DNA of 64,000 nt from Candidatus Barnesiella excrementigallinarum (GCA_019114445.1 DXFL01000007.1:1-64000); one strand, 5' to 3'; shown: positions 34,192-44,125, counted from the first letter of the stretch. Notes: a model not told the origin generated them from the letters alone. Numbers and translations: made by a program.

Positions 34192-36834
34192 ATGAAAACA
34201 CAATTACATTTCTTTTGGGTCGTGATTGTTGCCTTGTGGGGCCAAAGTTTGTTCGCTCAAAATATTCAGAATCCGGTGCTCCCGAAAGTGGCCGACGCCG
34301 GGGTGATGAAATATAATGGCAAGTATTATATTGGAGGTGTGAATACGTTTGGCGATTTTTATATCTCCGAGGATTTGGTGAAATGGGAAGGCCCCTTTCA
34401 TGTGGTGACGATGGATAATGACTGGACAAAAGGCACCGGGGCTAAAAACAATCAGATTCATGCCAACGATTTGTTGTATTATAACGGCGAGTTCCATTTG
34501 TACTGGTCGGTAAATTATTGGGGCGAGGATAGGCACGCCGTGCATATTGTACACGCTCAAAGCGACAGTGTCACAGGGCCATATACCGAACCTCAGAAAA
34601 AGCATTGGTTGGATAACCGCATTGATCCTAAGGTCTTTAAAGATGATGATGGGCAGCTCTATATGTATATGGTGCGTTTTACCGATGGAAATACGATATG
34701 GGGCCGCAAAATGAAAAATCCGGGAGAATTTGCCGGAGAACCGGTGTGCCTGTTTGCTTCGTTGCCGAATACTTGGGAAACGATGGACAACCGGGTGGCC
34801 GAGGGGCCGTGGGTTATAAAATACAGGGATCGCTATTATATGATGTATAATGCGAACCATACGAGTACCGAATGGGGAAATTACCAGTTGGGTGTTGCCG
34901 AGGCCGATTCGCCATTGGCATTCCAGCATGGGAATAAATATAGTTATCCGGTTGTTGTCTCGAACCAAATGGTTCTCGAAGAGCGTTATGTCGATGTGCT
35001 GCGTTATGATACGACTTACACGCCGTTGTTTTCGTATACGGTAGATCGTCCCGAAGGTAAATGGGTTGAACCCGATTATGATGCGACTGCTTGGGAAAGC
35101 GGGGCAGGCGGATTTGCTTCGGACGAGATAGAAGGTTCTACCGTACGAAAATTGGGTACGCGATGGGATACCCCGTCGTTGTGGTTACGCAAACAGTTCG
35201 ACGTGAGCGATCCCAAACACAACTTTGCATTGAGAGTGACGCATAACGGCGATACCAAAATATATTTGAATGGGACACTTATATACGAAAAGAGTGGTCG
35301 CGATTATTGTATCGTAAACTTGAATAAGGAACAAAAGCGAGCTTTGAAGCAAGGTGGGAATATCCTTGCCGTCGAAACGGAAAAAGGGCGTACAAGAAAT
35401 TTTTTCGACCTCGCGTTGTTCGATATGGGGCGCGATAAGGCCGATGATATTCTCATAACTCCGGGGCAACCCAATATCGTGAGGGGCCCTAACGGATTCG
35501 AATGGTGGCTGGTATATATGGCAAACAAGAATGACGAGCCTCGGGGGCAACACATCGACAGGGTTCAATTTTTTGATAAGACTTTGTATGTCGATGGTAT
35601 CACCGGACCTCATACGACAGGCTACCATCCTGCTCCTTCGCAACCCACTTTTTCTTGTATCGACGAAGTTCCCTCGTTTGGATTGTTGGACGATTTTGAA
35701 CCGGCGTTGTCGTACCTGTTTGAAACTAATGTGAAGACTACGACGAATGCCGGGGTCGTTGCTTGGTGGCAGGATTCCGCAAATTGCGCGTATGTCGGGC
35801 TGGACGAAAAAACAAACAGTTGGTATTTGCGGATTCGGCTCGACGGGAAGGAGACCCTCCGAACCTTTGCATTGCCCGCTGATTTCCGTTGGGGTGTTTA
35901 TCACCAACTGAGGGTGGAGCGGAACAATACCGGGTTGAGGGTTTGGCTCGACGAAATTCCGGCTCCGGGAGTTCATCGGTTGAGTGGTGTGATTCCCGAC
36001 AACCAACCCGGTAGGGCAGGGGTGTTTGCCGAGGATAACCGTTCGTTGTTTGCCGGTAGCGTATATACGATTGGATTCGACGATGTGGATATGACTTTGA
36101 ACAGAGGCGAGCAGAAGATATTGGGCGAGCCGCTCGATGCGTATGAATTCAGTTTCCAGCTTTACGGTTTGTCGGGAGAACGGTCGGCCGGTTGCTATCC
36201 GCTGTATGTCGATGCCGAAAATTATGTGAAGGCTGTTTTTAATGGAGAGACGGGAATGCTCGATGTCGTTTCGGTCAAAAATGGTCGGCAGCTTTGGACG
36301 AAGTCGTTCCCTTTGGCCGGGAATAAAATAGTATATCCCGATGTGAAATATACCGATTTTATAGAGAAAACTTATAAATTTGCAAACCCGGTATGGTTGG
36401 ATTCCATATATTTGAGCCGTCACGATGCCGACAATGAGTTGTTGTTCGCACAGAATATGTTTGACCACTTCGACGTGTCGTATCTGGCTGAGGGTGAGTG
36501 GTATCCGATCGATGACTTGGAAACGGGAGTGTGCTCCCACCCGGCATACAACTATGCGAAATTGCCGAAATTGAAAGTCGATGGATTGCGTTTCATCAAT
36601 AAAAATGCGACCGACCTGCAACGCCATATTTATAAGATAGGCATTCACGAATGTTTGAAAGAGTCTTATAATTTACGGGTTGTAAGAAGAGCCGATCAAA
36701 TGTATCTCTTTGTCGATGGTCGGGAATTGGGCTCGGTAAAAGTGGACAGCCCTAAGTCCCGAATCGGTGTTTATGCTATCGACTATGCTCCTGAATACAA
36801 AGGAATTTTGTATTACCACATCGGCGGTGAATAG
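34192..36834 (+). CDS. GH43-type hydrolase with inserted beta-sandwich and C-terminal domains
   Basis: This 880-residue exported enzyme has signal peptide 'VVIVALWGQSLFAQ'. The GH43-like five-bladed propeller shows the base Asp in 'KVADAGVMKYNGKYY' (D35), the modulator Asp in 'NRIDPKVFKDDDG' (D145) and the acid Glu in 'RVAEGPWVIKYRDRYY' (E204). After about residue 262 the propeller is interrupted by a domain of about 150 residues like those in CBM/jelly-roll insertions ('LWLRKQFDVSD', 'ALRVTHNGDTKIYLNGTLIY'). It resumes at 'NIVRGPNGFEWWLVY'. A lectin-like beta domain and a discoidin-like region fill residues about 490-880. Usual GH43 substrates are arabinofuranosides, xylosides or galactans; specificity is not evident. 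Confidence 0.75.
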   Translation: MKTQLHFFWVVIVALWGQSLFAQNIQNPVLPKVADAGVMKYNGKYYIGGVNTFGDFYISEDLVKWEGPFHVVTMDNDWTKGTGAKNNQIHANDLLYYNGEFHLYWSVNYWGEDRHAVHIVHAQSDSVTGPYTEPQKKHWLDNRIDPKVFKDDDGQLYMYMVRFTDGNTIWGRKMKNPGEFAGEPVCLFASLPNTWETMDNRVAEGPWVIKYRDRYYMMYNANHTSTEWGNYQLGVAEADSPLAFQHGNKYSYPVVVSNQMVLEERYVDVLRYDTTYTPLFSYTVDRPEGKWVEPDYDATAWESGAGGFASDEIEGSTVRKLGTRWDTPSLWLRKQFDVSDPKHNFALRVTHNGDTKIYLNGTLIYEKSGRDYCIVNLNKEQKRALKQGGNILAVETEKGRTRNFFDLALFDMGRDKADDILITPGQPNIVRGPNGFEWWLVYMANKNDEPRGQHIDRVQFFDKTLYVDGITGPHTTGYHPAPSQPTFSCIDEVPSFGLLDDFEPALSYLFETNVKTTTNAGVVAWWQDSANCAYVGLDEKTNSWYLRIRLDGKETLRTFALPADFRWGVYHQLRVERNNTGLRVWLDEIPAPGVHRLSGVIPDNQPGRAGVFAEDNRSLFAGSVYTIGFDDVDMTLNRGEQKILGEPLDAYEFSFQLYGLSGERSAGCYPLYVDAENYVKAVFNGETGMLDVVSVKNGRQLWTKSFPLAGNKIVYPDVKYTDFIEKTYKFANPVWLDSIYLSRHDADNELLFAQNMFDHFDVSYLAEGEWYPIDDLETGVCSHPAYNYAKLPKLKVDGLRFINKNATDLQRHIYKIGIHECLKESYNLRVVRRADQMYLFVDGRELGSVKVDSPKSRIGVYAIDYAPEYKGILYYHIGGE

Positions 36835-36902
36835 TAGAAGTGTGTATATGGATACTCGTTTTTCGGGGTTCTATTATTTTTGATAACCTAACCAATAAAC
36901 CT

Positions 36903-39900
36903 ATGTCGAAGCGCCTTATACGTCTGTTCTTTTTGTTTTTTCTGTTGGTATCCGGCATTCGTGCCGAAGCGTTGAGTAACAACTATCGGTTTACGCATAT
37001 AACCAGTAAGGAAGGGTTGCCTCATCAACAAGTGGAGGCGATGGCTTTCGACAACAAAGGTTATTTGTGGATAGGGACCCGAAACGGATTGTCGCGTTAC
37101 GACGGCTATTCGATGGTGACTTATTACAACAACGGCCCGGACGATATCAATTCCTTGTGTCATAATTTTGTTCGGGCTTTGTATTTCGACTCCAAAGGGC
37201 GATTATGGATTGGTACGCCGGGCGGGATTTGCCGGTTTCGGGAAGACAGCGAGGATTTTAAGTGTTACGATACTCATGGAATTTCGGCTATTGTCGAGGA
37301 CAAGCAGAACCGTATATTTTGTTCGGGAGCCGAATTGTATGCTTACGATGAGCAGAAAGACGAATTCCGAATGATAGAGCGTGCCAACTCGGAGTATATT
37401 ATCTCGTTGGCTTCCGATTCCAAAGGACAGTTGTTCCTTTCGACAAATCAGTCGATATTTTATTACGATTCGTCATTCTCGAAAACGACGCAAATCGATT
37501 CGAAGTATTTTGCCGATTTTGTTACCGGTGTCGATGGTATCATACCTTTGAAATTCGACAGCAAGGGGCGTTTGTGGGTAGGTCGAAACGGGAAAGGGGT
37601 TTCTTGCATAGACTTGACTACCGGCGAATGCCGGGTATATGCTCCGCATGAGATCTCCAACGGTACCGTGAGGACGATTGCCGAAGATAAGGAGCATAAG
37701 ATATGGCTGGGAACCGAGAAGGGAATTACCGTGATTGATCCCGATGGAACGATAGATATTATCCGGCAGAATTTTATTGATAAAAACAAACTGAACGATA
37801 ATGCCATTTATACCATTGTACCCGATAAAAACGACAATATTTGGATAGGTACCTATTTTGGCGGAATCAATATTTTACTGAAAAACAACGACCAATTCCA
37901 GTGGGTGGAACCGGGGTATTCCAATACCAATGTACGGGGGAAAGCGGTTAGAAAAATTATAGAATTGCAAAACAACGTACTGTGGATTGCGACAGAAGAC
38001 GGTGGAATAAATATTTATGATACGAATAAAAATAGCGTAACGCTTTTTGACCGTATTCCCCATTTAGGACATAATATCCACTGCCTGTTTTTCGACGAAA
38101 CGACCGACGATTTGTGGATAGGTACTTTCCGAAACGGGTTGTTCCGGTACAATATGAAATCGAAAAGTTGTGTACATTATATGCCCAACAAACTTACCGG
38201 CTTGGAGTCGGATGCCATTTTTTCCATAACCAAACAAGACGATAAGTTGTGGATAGGAACTACGCACGGGCTGCGCTATTTCGATTCGGAGAACAATAAG
38301 TTCGAGAAAATAAATCATCCTATTTTGGATTCTTTTTTCATCTATTGCTTATTAATCGATGATGATAAAAATTTGTGGGTGGGTACAAACAATCAAGGGT
38401 TGTATAGTATCGATTACTCTACCAATGAGGTTCGGGGGTGGACGTCCGATACACAAAACAATCTTAAAGACAATTACATTACCAGCCTGTATCAGGATTC
38501 CAGTAATAAAATATGGTTGGGAACCAATAACGACGGACTGCATTATATCGACCCTCTGGATTTGAAAATCAGGTCGTTGGACAATGAACTGTCGTTGTCG
38601 AAAAGTTCGATTTGCAGTATCATCGAAGACAAGATAGGGAACCTTTGGGTAAGTACCAGTCAAGGGTTGTATAAATTCAATTTGGAGCGTAATGCGCTTA
38701 TCCGCTATACGGCCGAAGATGGATTGCCTACGAACCAGTTTAATTTCGATTCGTCTATTCAGGCGCAAGACGGGCGTCTCTATTTCGGGAGCGTGAACGG
38801 ATTGATTTCGTTCGACCCGGAGGTGGTTAAAAGTAACTCGGGCCCGTTCCCGGTTCATTTGGGCCATTTGACCATCAACAACGAAACGATGTCGACCCAT
38901 ACGGAAAACTCGCCTTTGACGGCCGCCCTCGACGATATGGATACGTTGGTGTTGTCGTATGGGCAGTCGCGTTCGTTTAGTATCGATTATTTGGCGGTAT
39001 CGTTGGAAAATCCGCGTTCGTTGAATTATCAAGTCCGTTTAAACGGGGTCGATAAAGATTGGCGAAATGTCGGACAAGAACGTAAATTCGTGGGTTTGAA
39101 ATTGTCGCCGGGAACGTATAATCTGCAAATCAGGGCCAATAACTCGAATGAAGGGTGGGAACAAGCCCCGGTTAAATCGTTGACGATTGTTATTGAACCG
39201 CCTTTCTATCGCTCTACTTGGGCCTATATGATCTATTTTTTGGTGATTGTCTCGGTTCTGTTTGTGGCATATCGAATCTTTTCTATTCGTTTGCACGAGA
39301 AAAATGTGATCCGGTTGGCCAAAATGGAGAAAGAGAAGTTGGAAGAGATCAACAAAGAAAAGATCGAATTTTTTACAACCGTGTCGCACGAGCTGAAAAC
39401 GCCTTTGTCTTTGATTATGGCGCCGCTCAAATATATCGCCCAACAGCAGGAGTTGAGTGAAGAGTCGATGAAACGGCTGGACATTGCCATAAAAAATACC
39501 AACAAGATGGTAGGGATTATCGACGAGTTGGTCACCTTCAATAAAGTGGAGTCGGGAAATTCGCAATTCTTCCTCCAAGAGGGCAATCCGCTTGACTTTA
39601 TCGAAAACACGGCGATGATGTTCAAAGAGAATGCCCAACAAAAAAATATATCGTTGTTTATCCATTGCGAAAACAATGGCGAAGATGTGTGGTTCTCGCC
39701 GTTGTATGTAGAGCGGATAACCAACAATTTGCTCTCTAATGCGTTGAAGTTTACACCGGCTAATGGGAAAGTCATTGTCAAGGCCGAGATAACGAACAAA
39801 CCTGATGGATATGTCTATTTGCGCATTGAAGTGAGCGATACGGGTATAGGAATAGTGAAGGAGGAGATTGATAACATTTTCTCGAAATATTATCAAACCA

Positions 39901-40955
39901 AGCGCGGCCATAATGTGAACAATAAGGGTTGGGGCATTGGTTTGGCTTTGGTGAAACGGTTGACCGAGATTCATAAAGGGAGCATTTCGGTTGACAGTAC
40001 GATAGGGAAAGGAAGCACATTTGTCGTTTATTTAAATGTAACGGCCGAGGCTTTTGACCCGAAAGTCCGTATCAATGACGATAAAATGGTGGTTCCTCTC
40101 AGTAAATATGTTTATGAGAAGCCGTCGCTCGTGTATAAGCCGGGAGAAGACTCGCCGGAGATGGTCGCCGAAAAAGAGCCGGTAGATACGCAAATGTCCA
40201 TTCTTATCGTCGAAGATAATAAGGAATTGTTGCAGTTCTTGTTCGACTATTTCTCGCCCCGGTATAATGTGTATACTGCCGAGAACGGGAAAGAGGGATT
40301 GGAGATTGCACAGAAATCGCCTATTCAGTTGGTTATTTCCGATGTGATGATGCCCGAAATGGATGGATTCACGTTGTGTAATATTTTGAAAAACGATATT
40401 CAAACTTCGCATATCCCGGTCATTTTATTGACGGCCAAGAGCGATACCGAAGATGTGGTTAAAGGTTATGAGAGCGGAGCCGAGGCCTATGTTTCCAAAC
40501 CGTTCGACCCTCAAATTTTGGAATTACAAATGAATAATATTATCAGAAACCGTAAGATTAACCAAGCGCAAATTGTGAATGCCGATAAAGCCGATATTGA
40601 AGATTCGTCGTTGAGCAAATTCGACAAGGATTTTATTAACCGGATAAATGAGTTGATCGACAATAATTTGGACGATAGTGAATTTTCTATCACATCGATT
40701 ACCCAGCAGTTGGGTATTAGCCGCAGTTTGCTTCATGTGAAAATGAAGAGTTTGCTCAATATGTCGACCGGCGACTATATTCGGAAAAAACGGCTCAACA
40801 AGGCTTGCGCTTTGCTTTGTGAAGGGTATAATGTTTCGGAGACGGCGTATAAAACCGGTTTCTCGGATCCCAATTATTTTTCCAAGACATTTAAGAAGGA
40901 GATAGGCATTACCCCTACCGAATATCTCGAAAACAAGAAAAAATCCCCTAAATAA
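36903..40955 (+). CDS. Hybrid two-component system sensor/regulator (HTCS)
   Basis: This one-protein regulator of about 1350 residues senses a breakdown product in the periplasm and activates the locus. After the signal peptide come about a dozen Reg_prop propeller repeats ('GYLWIGTRNGLSRYDGYS', 'GRLWIGTPGGICRF'), a Y_Y_Y domain ('YQVRLNGVDKDW', 'GTYNLQIRANN'), one membrane segment, a histidine kinase ('FFTTVSHELKTPLSL' H box; 'NNLLSNALKF' N box; 'GWGIGLALVKRL' G box), a receiver with Asp in 'VISDVMMPEMDG', and a C-terminal AraC HTH ('FSDPNYFSKTFKKEIGITP'). The start at 36903 gives a good signal peptide and lies 20 bases after a TATTTTTG box (36875-36882), so the upstream ATG at 36840 is unlikely. 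Confidence 0.95.
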   Translation: MSKRLIRLFFLFFLLVSGIRAEALSNNYRFTHITSKEGLPHQQVEAMAFDNKGYLWIGTRNGLSRYDGYSMVTYYNNGPDDINSLCHNFVRALYFDSKGRLWIGTPGGICRFREDSEDFKCYDTHGISAIVEDKQNRIFCSGAELYAYDEQKDEFRMIERANSEYIISLASDSKGQLFLSTNQSIFYYDSSFSKTTQIDSKYFADFVTGVDGIIPLKFDSKGRLWVGRNGKGVSCIDLTTGECRVYAPHEISNGTVRTIAEDKEHKIWLGTEKGITVIDPDGTIDIIRQNFIDKNKLNDNAIYTIVPDKNDNIWIGTYFGGINILLKNNDQFQWVEPGYSNTNVRGKAVRKIIELQNNVLWIATEDGGINIYDTNKNSVTLFDRIPHLGHNIHCLFFDETTDDLWIGTFRNGLFRYNMKSKSCVHYMPNKLTGLESDAIFSITKQDDKLWIGTTHGLRYFDSENNKFEKINHPILDSFFIYCLLIDDDKNLWVGTNNQGLYSIDYSTNEVRGWTSDTQNNLKDNYITSLYQDSSNKIWLGTNNDGLHYIDPLDLKIRSLDNELSLSKSSICSIIEDKIGNLWVSTSQGLYKFNLERNALIRYTAEDGLPTNQFNFDSSIQAQDGRLYFGSVNGLISFDPEVVKSNSGPFPVHLGHLTINNETMSTHTENSPLTAALDDMDTLVLSYGQSRSFSIDYLAVSLENPRSLNYQVRLNGVDKDWRNVGQERKFVGLKLSPGTYNLQIRANNSNEGWEQAPVKSLTIVIEPPFYRSTWAYMIYFLVIVSVLFVAYRIFSIRLHEKNVIRLAKMEKEKLEEINKEKIEFFTTVSHELKTPLSLIMAPLKYIAQQQELSEESMKRLDIAIKNTNKMVGIIDELVTFNKVESGNSQFFLQEGNPLDFIENTAMMFKENAQQKNISLFIHCENNGEDVWFSPLYVERITNNLLSNALKFTPANGKVIVKAEITNKPDGYVYLRIEVSDTGIGIVKEEIDNIFSKYYQTKRGHNVNNKGWGIGLALVKRLTEIHKGSISVDSTIGKGSTFVVYLNVTAEAFDPKVRINDDKMVVPLSKYVYEKPSLVYKPGEDSPEMVAEKEPVDTQMSILIVEDNKELLQFLFDYFSPRYNVYTAENGKEGLEIAQKSPIQLVISDVMMPEMDGFTLCNILKNDIQTSHIPVILLTAKSDTEDVVKGYESGAEAYVSKPFDPQILELQMNNIIRNRKINQAQIVNADKADIEDSSLSKFDKDFINRINELIDNNLDDSEFSITSITQQLGISRSLLHVKMKSLLNMSTGDYIRKKRLNKACALLCEGYNVSETAYKTGFSDPNYFSKTFKKEIGITPTEYLENKKKSPK

Positions 40956-40990
40956 TACCCTTTGGACATTTGTCCCTATTTTGTGGACAC

Positions 40991-41027
40991 AATTACCCTA
41001 CGGCTCTTTGCCGATAGGGTAATTTTG
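40991..41027 (+). terminator. Terminator after HTCS gene
   Basis: A 10-bp outer stem AATTACCCTA/TAGGGTAATT with an inner CGGC/GCCG stem (one bulged A) is followed by TTGTAT. The T tract is short, so read-through into galM is possible. Confidence 0.6.
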
Positions 41028-41094
41028 TATATAAACCAAAGAACAACGATTTTTACTAATTCCCCGGTATGGCCGGGATACTAATGCAATGTTT

Positions 41095-42225
41095 ATGAAA
41101 AAGCAACTTGTCTTACCGTTTCTTTTTTTGAGTTTGTTCTCCTGCAACAAGGCGGAGAAGGGTATTGTATTGATGGATGCCGAGAATTACACGAGTACCA
41201 TAGACGGCAAACCGGTAGAGTTGTATACGCTCGAATCGGAGAACGGTATGGTCATGCAGGTTACCAACTTCGGCGCTCATGTCGTATCGCTTTGGGTGGC
41301 CGACAAAGATGGTAAATACGACGATGTGGTTTTAGGGCACAAAACCCTCGATGAGTATATCGACTATCAGGGAGAGCGGTTTGTGGGTTGTGTCGTGGGA
41401 CGATATGCCAACCGAATTGCCGATGGGAAATTTACGTTGAACGGCATTACATACAATGTCCCGAAGAATAATAACGGGCAGAGTTTGCACGGTGGCCTTA
41501 AAGGGTTGGATCAAGTTGTGTGGAATGTCGATTCGGTGGGAAAGGATATGATTTGTCTCTCGTATCTTTCGCCCGATGGCGAAGAGGGATATCCGGGCAA
41601 TTTGTCCATAAAGATGACTTATAGCCTTACCGGGGATAACGCTTTCAGAATAGACTATTCGGCAACGACCGATAAACCTACTCATGTGAATTTGTCGAAC
41701 CATAGCTTCTTCAATTTAAAAGGAGAGGGCGGCGGAACCATCAACGACCATTTGTTGACGATTTATGCCGATTCGATCACTCCTGTAAACGAGTCGCTCA
41801 TTCCTACGGGAAATCTTATGGCAGTCGATGGGACGCCGTTCGATTTTAGAACCGCCACTCCTATCGGGCAACGGGTGAACGAAGAGAACGAACAGTTGAA
41901 AAACGGTAACGGGTATGACCACAATTGGGTGTTGAAGAAAGTCCATGAGGGTGATATAGAGTTGGCGGCTACTGTTTATGAACCGCAAAGCGGACGTTTG
42001 CTCGAAGTCTTTACCGACCAGCCGGGGCTGCAATTTTATGGCGGGAATTTCTTTAATGGAACCGGCGATGGCAAATATGGGGCAAAATTCAACTATCGGG
42101 AGGCACTTGCTTTGGAAACGCAAAAATTCCCGGATAGCCCGAATTGGCCGAATTTCCCGTCTACTCTGTTGAATCCCGGCGAAGAGTATAGTCACACTTG
42201 CATTTATAAGTTTTCGATAAAATAG
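41095..42225 (+). CDS. galM: Aldose 1-epimerase, lipoprotein form
   Basis: This mutarotase of about 376 residues interconverts alpha and beta anomers of aldoses such as galactose, glucose or arabinose. Family motifs are 'GRYANRIADGKFTLNG', 'SLHGGLKGLDQVVW' (catalytic His), 'HVNLSNHSFFNL' (second His), 'YDHNWVL' and 'ALETQKFPDSPN' with the catalytic Glu. Unlike cytoplasmic GalM it begins with a lipoprotein signal and lipobox 'SLFSC' (Cys about 17 from the ATG at 41095), so it should act in the periplasm or at the surface, speeding anomer supply to importers or to downstream enzymes. It lies between the HTCS and the last GH43 gene. Confidence 0.92.
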   Translation: MKKQLVLPFLFLSLFSCNKAEKGIVLMDAENYTSTIDGKPVELYTLESENGMVMQVTNFGAHVVSLWVADKDGKYDDVVLGHKTLDEYIDYQGERFVGCVVGRYANRIADGKFTLNGITYNVPKNNNGQSLHGGLKGLDQVVWNVDSVGKDMICLSYLSPDGEEGYPGNLSIKMTYSLTGDNAFRIDYSATTDKPTHVNLSNHSFFNLKGEGGGTINDHLLTIYADSITPVNESLIPTGNLMAVDGTPFDFRTATPIGQRVNEENEQLKNGNGYDHNWVLKKVHEGDIELAATVYEPQSGRLLEVFTDQPGLQFYGGNFFNGTGDGKYGAKFNYREALALETQKFPDSPNWPNFPSTLLNPGEEYSHTCIYKFSIK

Positions 42226-42289
42226 AATTCACCTTATGCCGTTTATATTTGTGGACTGTTTGATACGATAGGGGTCTGCCGGCTGAAAA

Positions 42290-43273
42290 ATGAAGTATAT
42301 GAAAGTTAGATTTTTATCTGTCCTTTTGTCGACGCTTTCTTTGGGGACGATTGTTGCACAGGATAACCAGATTTATTTTGCCGACCCGACGGTTTTTGTC
42401 GAGAACGGGAAGTATTATTTGACAGGAACGATTGGCGATGGCCCAAAGGGTTTTGCTATTTTGGAGTCGACCGATTTGAAGCATTGGAGGTCGGGCAACG
42501 GAGACCCTTTCCGCATGATTTTATCGCCCGGCGAAAAAGTGTTCGGCACCGATATGTTTTGGGCTCCGCAAATTTTTAAGGATAATGGCCGTTATTATTT
42601 AACCTATTCGGCTAATGAACAGACGGCTGTCGCTTCGTCTTCGTCGTTGACCGGGCCGTATCTCCGAGATGTATCTGATGTCCGGCCCATCGATGGCTCT
42701 GAAAAAAACATAGACTCGTTCATCTTTAAAGATGACGATGGGAAGTACTATTTATATCATGTGCGTTTCAACCACGGGAATTATATTTGGGTAGCCGAAT
42801 TCGATTTGGCGAAAGGAACCATCAAGAAAGAGACTTTGCGTCAATGCCTTCGGTATACCGAGGATTGGGAAAAAACCGACCCCGACCTTTGGGACCCGAT
42901 TATGGAAGGGCCGACGGTTATAAAACGAGATGGGGTATATTATCTGTTCTATTCGGCAAATCATTTTTTGAACAAAGATTATGCCGTGGGATATGCTACT
43001 GCCCAATCGCCGATGGGCCCGTGGACAAAATACGAAGGCAGCCCCATTATTCATCGCGATATTGTAGGTGAAAACGGATCGGGGCATGGCGACTTTTTTG
43101 TGGGTTTGGACGGGAATCCCTATTATGTGTATCATGTGCATTATTCCGATTCGGTTGTGGCCCCGAGACGAACTCGTATTGTCCCTTTGGTGATAAAGAA
43201 AAACGAGAAAACCGGCCAGTGCGATATCTCTGTTGACCGTGAAAATGTTATTGTCCCGATTATCGGGAAGTAG
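42290..43273 (+). CDS. GH43-family glycosidase
   Basis: This 327-residue exported single-domain enzyme has a signal peptide ('FLSVLLSTLSLGTIVAQ'; start 42290 or 42299). GH43 propeller motifs are 'IYFADPTVFVENGKYYLTG' (base Asp), 'NIDSFIFKDDDGKYYLYHV' (modulator Asp) and 'IMEGPTVIKRDGVYYLFYS' (acid Glu), with the closing 'GHGDFFVGLDGNPYYVYH' strand carrying the His typical of the family. It probably removes arabinofuranosyl or xylosyl residues. A TATATTTG box at 42244-42251 may give it a separate promoter. It is the last gene of the glycan locus, ended by a bidirectional terminator. Confidence 0.88.
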   Translation: MKYMKVRFLSVLLSTLSLGTIVAQDNQIYFADPTVFVENGKYYLTGTIGDGPKGFAILESTDLKHWRSGNGDPFRMILSPGEKVFGTDMFWAPQIFKDNGRYYLTYSANEQTAVASSSSLTGPYLRDVSDVRPIDGSEKNIDSFIFKDDDGKYYLYHVRFNHGNYIWVAEFDLAKGTIKKETLRQCLRYTEDWEKTDPDLWDPIMEGPTVIKRDGVYYLFYSANHFLNKDYAVGYATAQSPMGPWTKYEGSPIIHRDIVGENGSGHGDFFVGLDGNPYYVYHVHYSDSVVAPRRTRIVPLVIKKNEKTGQCDISVDRENVIVPIIGK

Positions 43274-43307
43274 ATAGCGGATTGTGCATCCCTTGATATA
43301 GATTAAA

Positions 43308-43355
43308 AAATTGAGGATACTCCCTTATAAAAAAGGAATATCCTCAATTTTATTT
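43308..43355. terminator. Bidirectional terminator between convergent operons
   Basis: A 12-bp stem AAATTGAGGATA/TATCCTCAATTT with further inner pairs has T tracts on both strands. It separates the plus-strand glycan locus from the minus-strand peptidoglycan-salvage operon. Confidence 0.85.
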
Positions 43356-43442
43356 TCGGGCGACGGAAAGGCTGTCTGAATTTTCTTCCTCCCCCTCCCG
43401 GTTGCATTTATGTTTTCCGGTCGTTTTGCGTGAGTGATGTTG

Positions 43443-44108
43443 TTATTGCATATACGGTTGCAATACCTCTTTCCAAACCAAATAGGCGTCGCCCAGCAAA
43501 TGCAGGCCGTCGTTTGTGTAGGCGGGATTGAGTTCGGTGGTTCCCGGCGTGATCAAATGCGAATAGAGATCGATGTAGGTGCATTGCTCGCTCGCGGCGA
43601 GTTGTTCCAGTTTTTGGTTGATCTCGACAATTTGCGGCGCTTTTCCCACAATCTTTCGATATTGCCCGAACGAGTCGTTTGTAGGCAACATACTTTGTAT
43701 GTAGAGCTGTGTGGAGGGAGTCTCCTTTCGTATTTTTCTCACGATTTTTGCAATGTTCCCCACGATACTGTCGGTCGAGAGGTCGTGTGAGACATCGTTG
43801 ATACCTATCATTAAGAAAATCTTGGCCGGTTTACCCTGTACAATGGGTTCGAGCCGGTCGTATACGCCCATCGACACATCGGAACTGATACCCCGGTTTT
43901 TGATGTTGGGGTTGTCGAACAGTTCGTGCCACTCGCAGTTGTCGGTAATGCTGTTGCCCAAAAAGATGATGTCGTCGCTATCGACCGGCAGTTTCTCGAA
44001 CAGTGTGGCACGCTGGTAGTAATAGAGGTTGTAGTGATATACCTCTTGGGCGGTTGCCGCAACTGTTGCGAGGATTGCCGACAGGAAAAAAATCGAGATT
44101 CTTTTCAT
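43443..44108 (-). CDS. Secreted SGNH/GDSL-family hydrolase
   Basis: This 221-residue exported hydrolase has signal peptide 'FFLSAILATVAATAQ'. SGNH blocks are complete: I 'FLGNSITDNCEW' (Ser nucleophile), II 'NRGISSDVS' (Gly), III 'MIGINDVSHD' (Asn) and V 'NDGLHLLG' (Asp and His). The family holds esterases and acetyl-hydrolases. As the last gene of the MurNAc-salvage operon, 17 bases after murQ, a plausible role is removing O-acetyl groups from MurNAc or muropeptides before uptake. This role is inferred from context only. Confidence 0.85.
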   Translation of the reverse strand: MKRISIFFLSAILATVAATAQEVYHYNLYYYQRATLFEKLPVDSDDIIFLGNSITDNCEWHELFDNPNIKNRGISSDVSMGVYDRLEPIVQGKPAKIFLMIGINDVSHDLSTDSIVGNIAKIVRKIRKETPSTQLYIQSMLPTNDSFGQYRKIVGKAPQIVEINQKLEQLAASEQCTYIDLYSHLITPGTTELNPAYTNDGLHLLGDAYLVWKEVLQPYMQ

Positions 44109-44125
44109 GATGTCCGGGTTGACGA

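Noticed and set aside
35185-36648. 487-codon minus-strand frame opposite the split GH43 gene
   Set aside because: Same reasoning: a complete secreted enzyme lies on the plus strand and the antisense product has no signal or domain.
36840-36902. Upstream in-frame ATG of the HTCS gene
   Set aside because: A -7-like box lies at 36875-36882 and the signal peptide begins at 36903.
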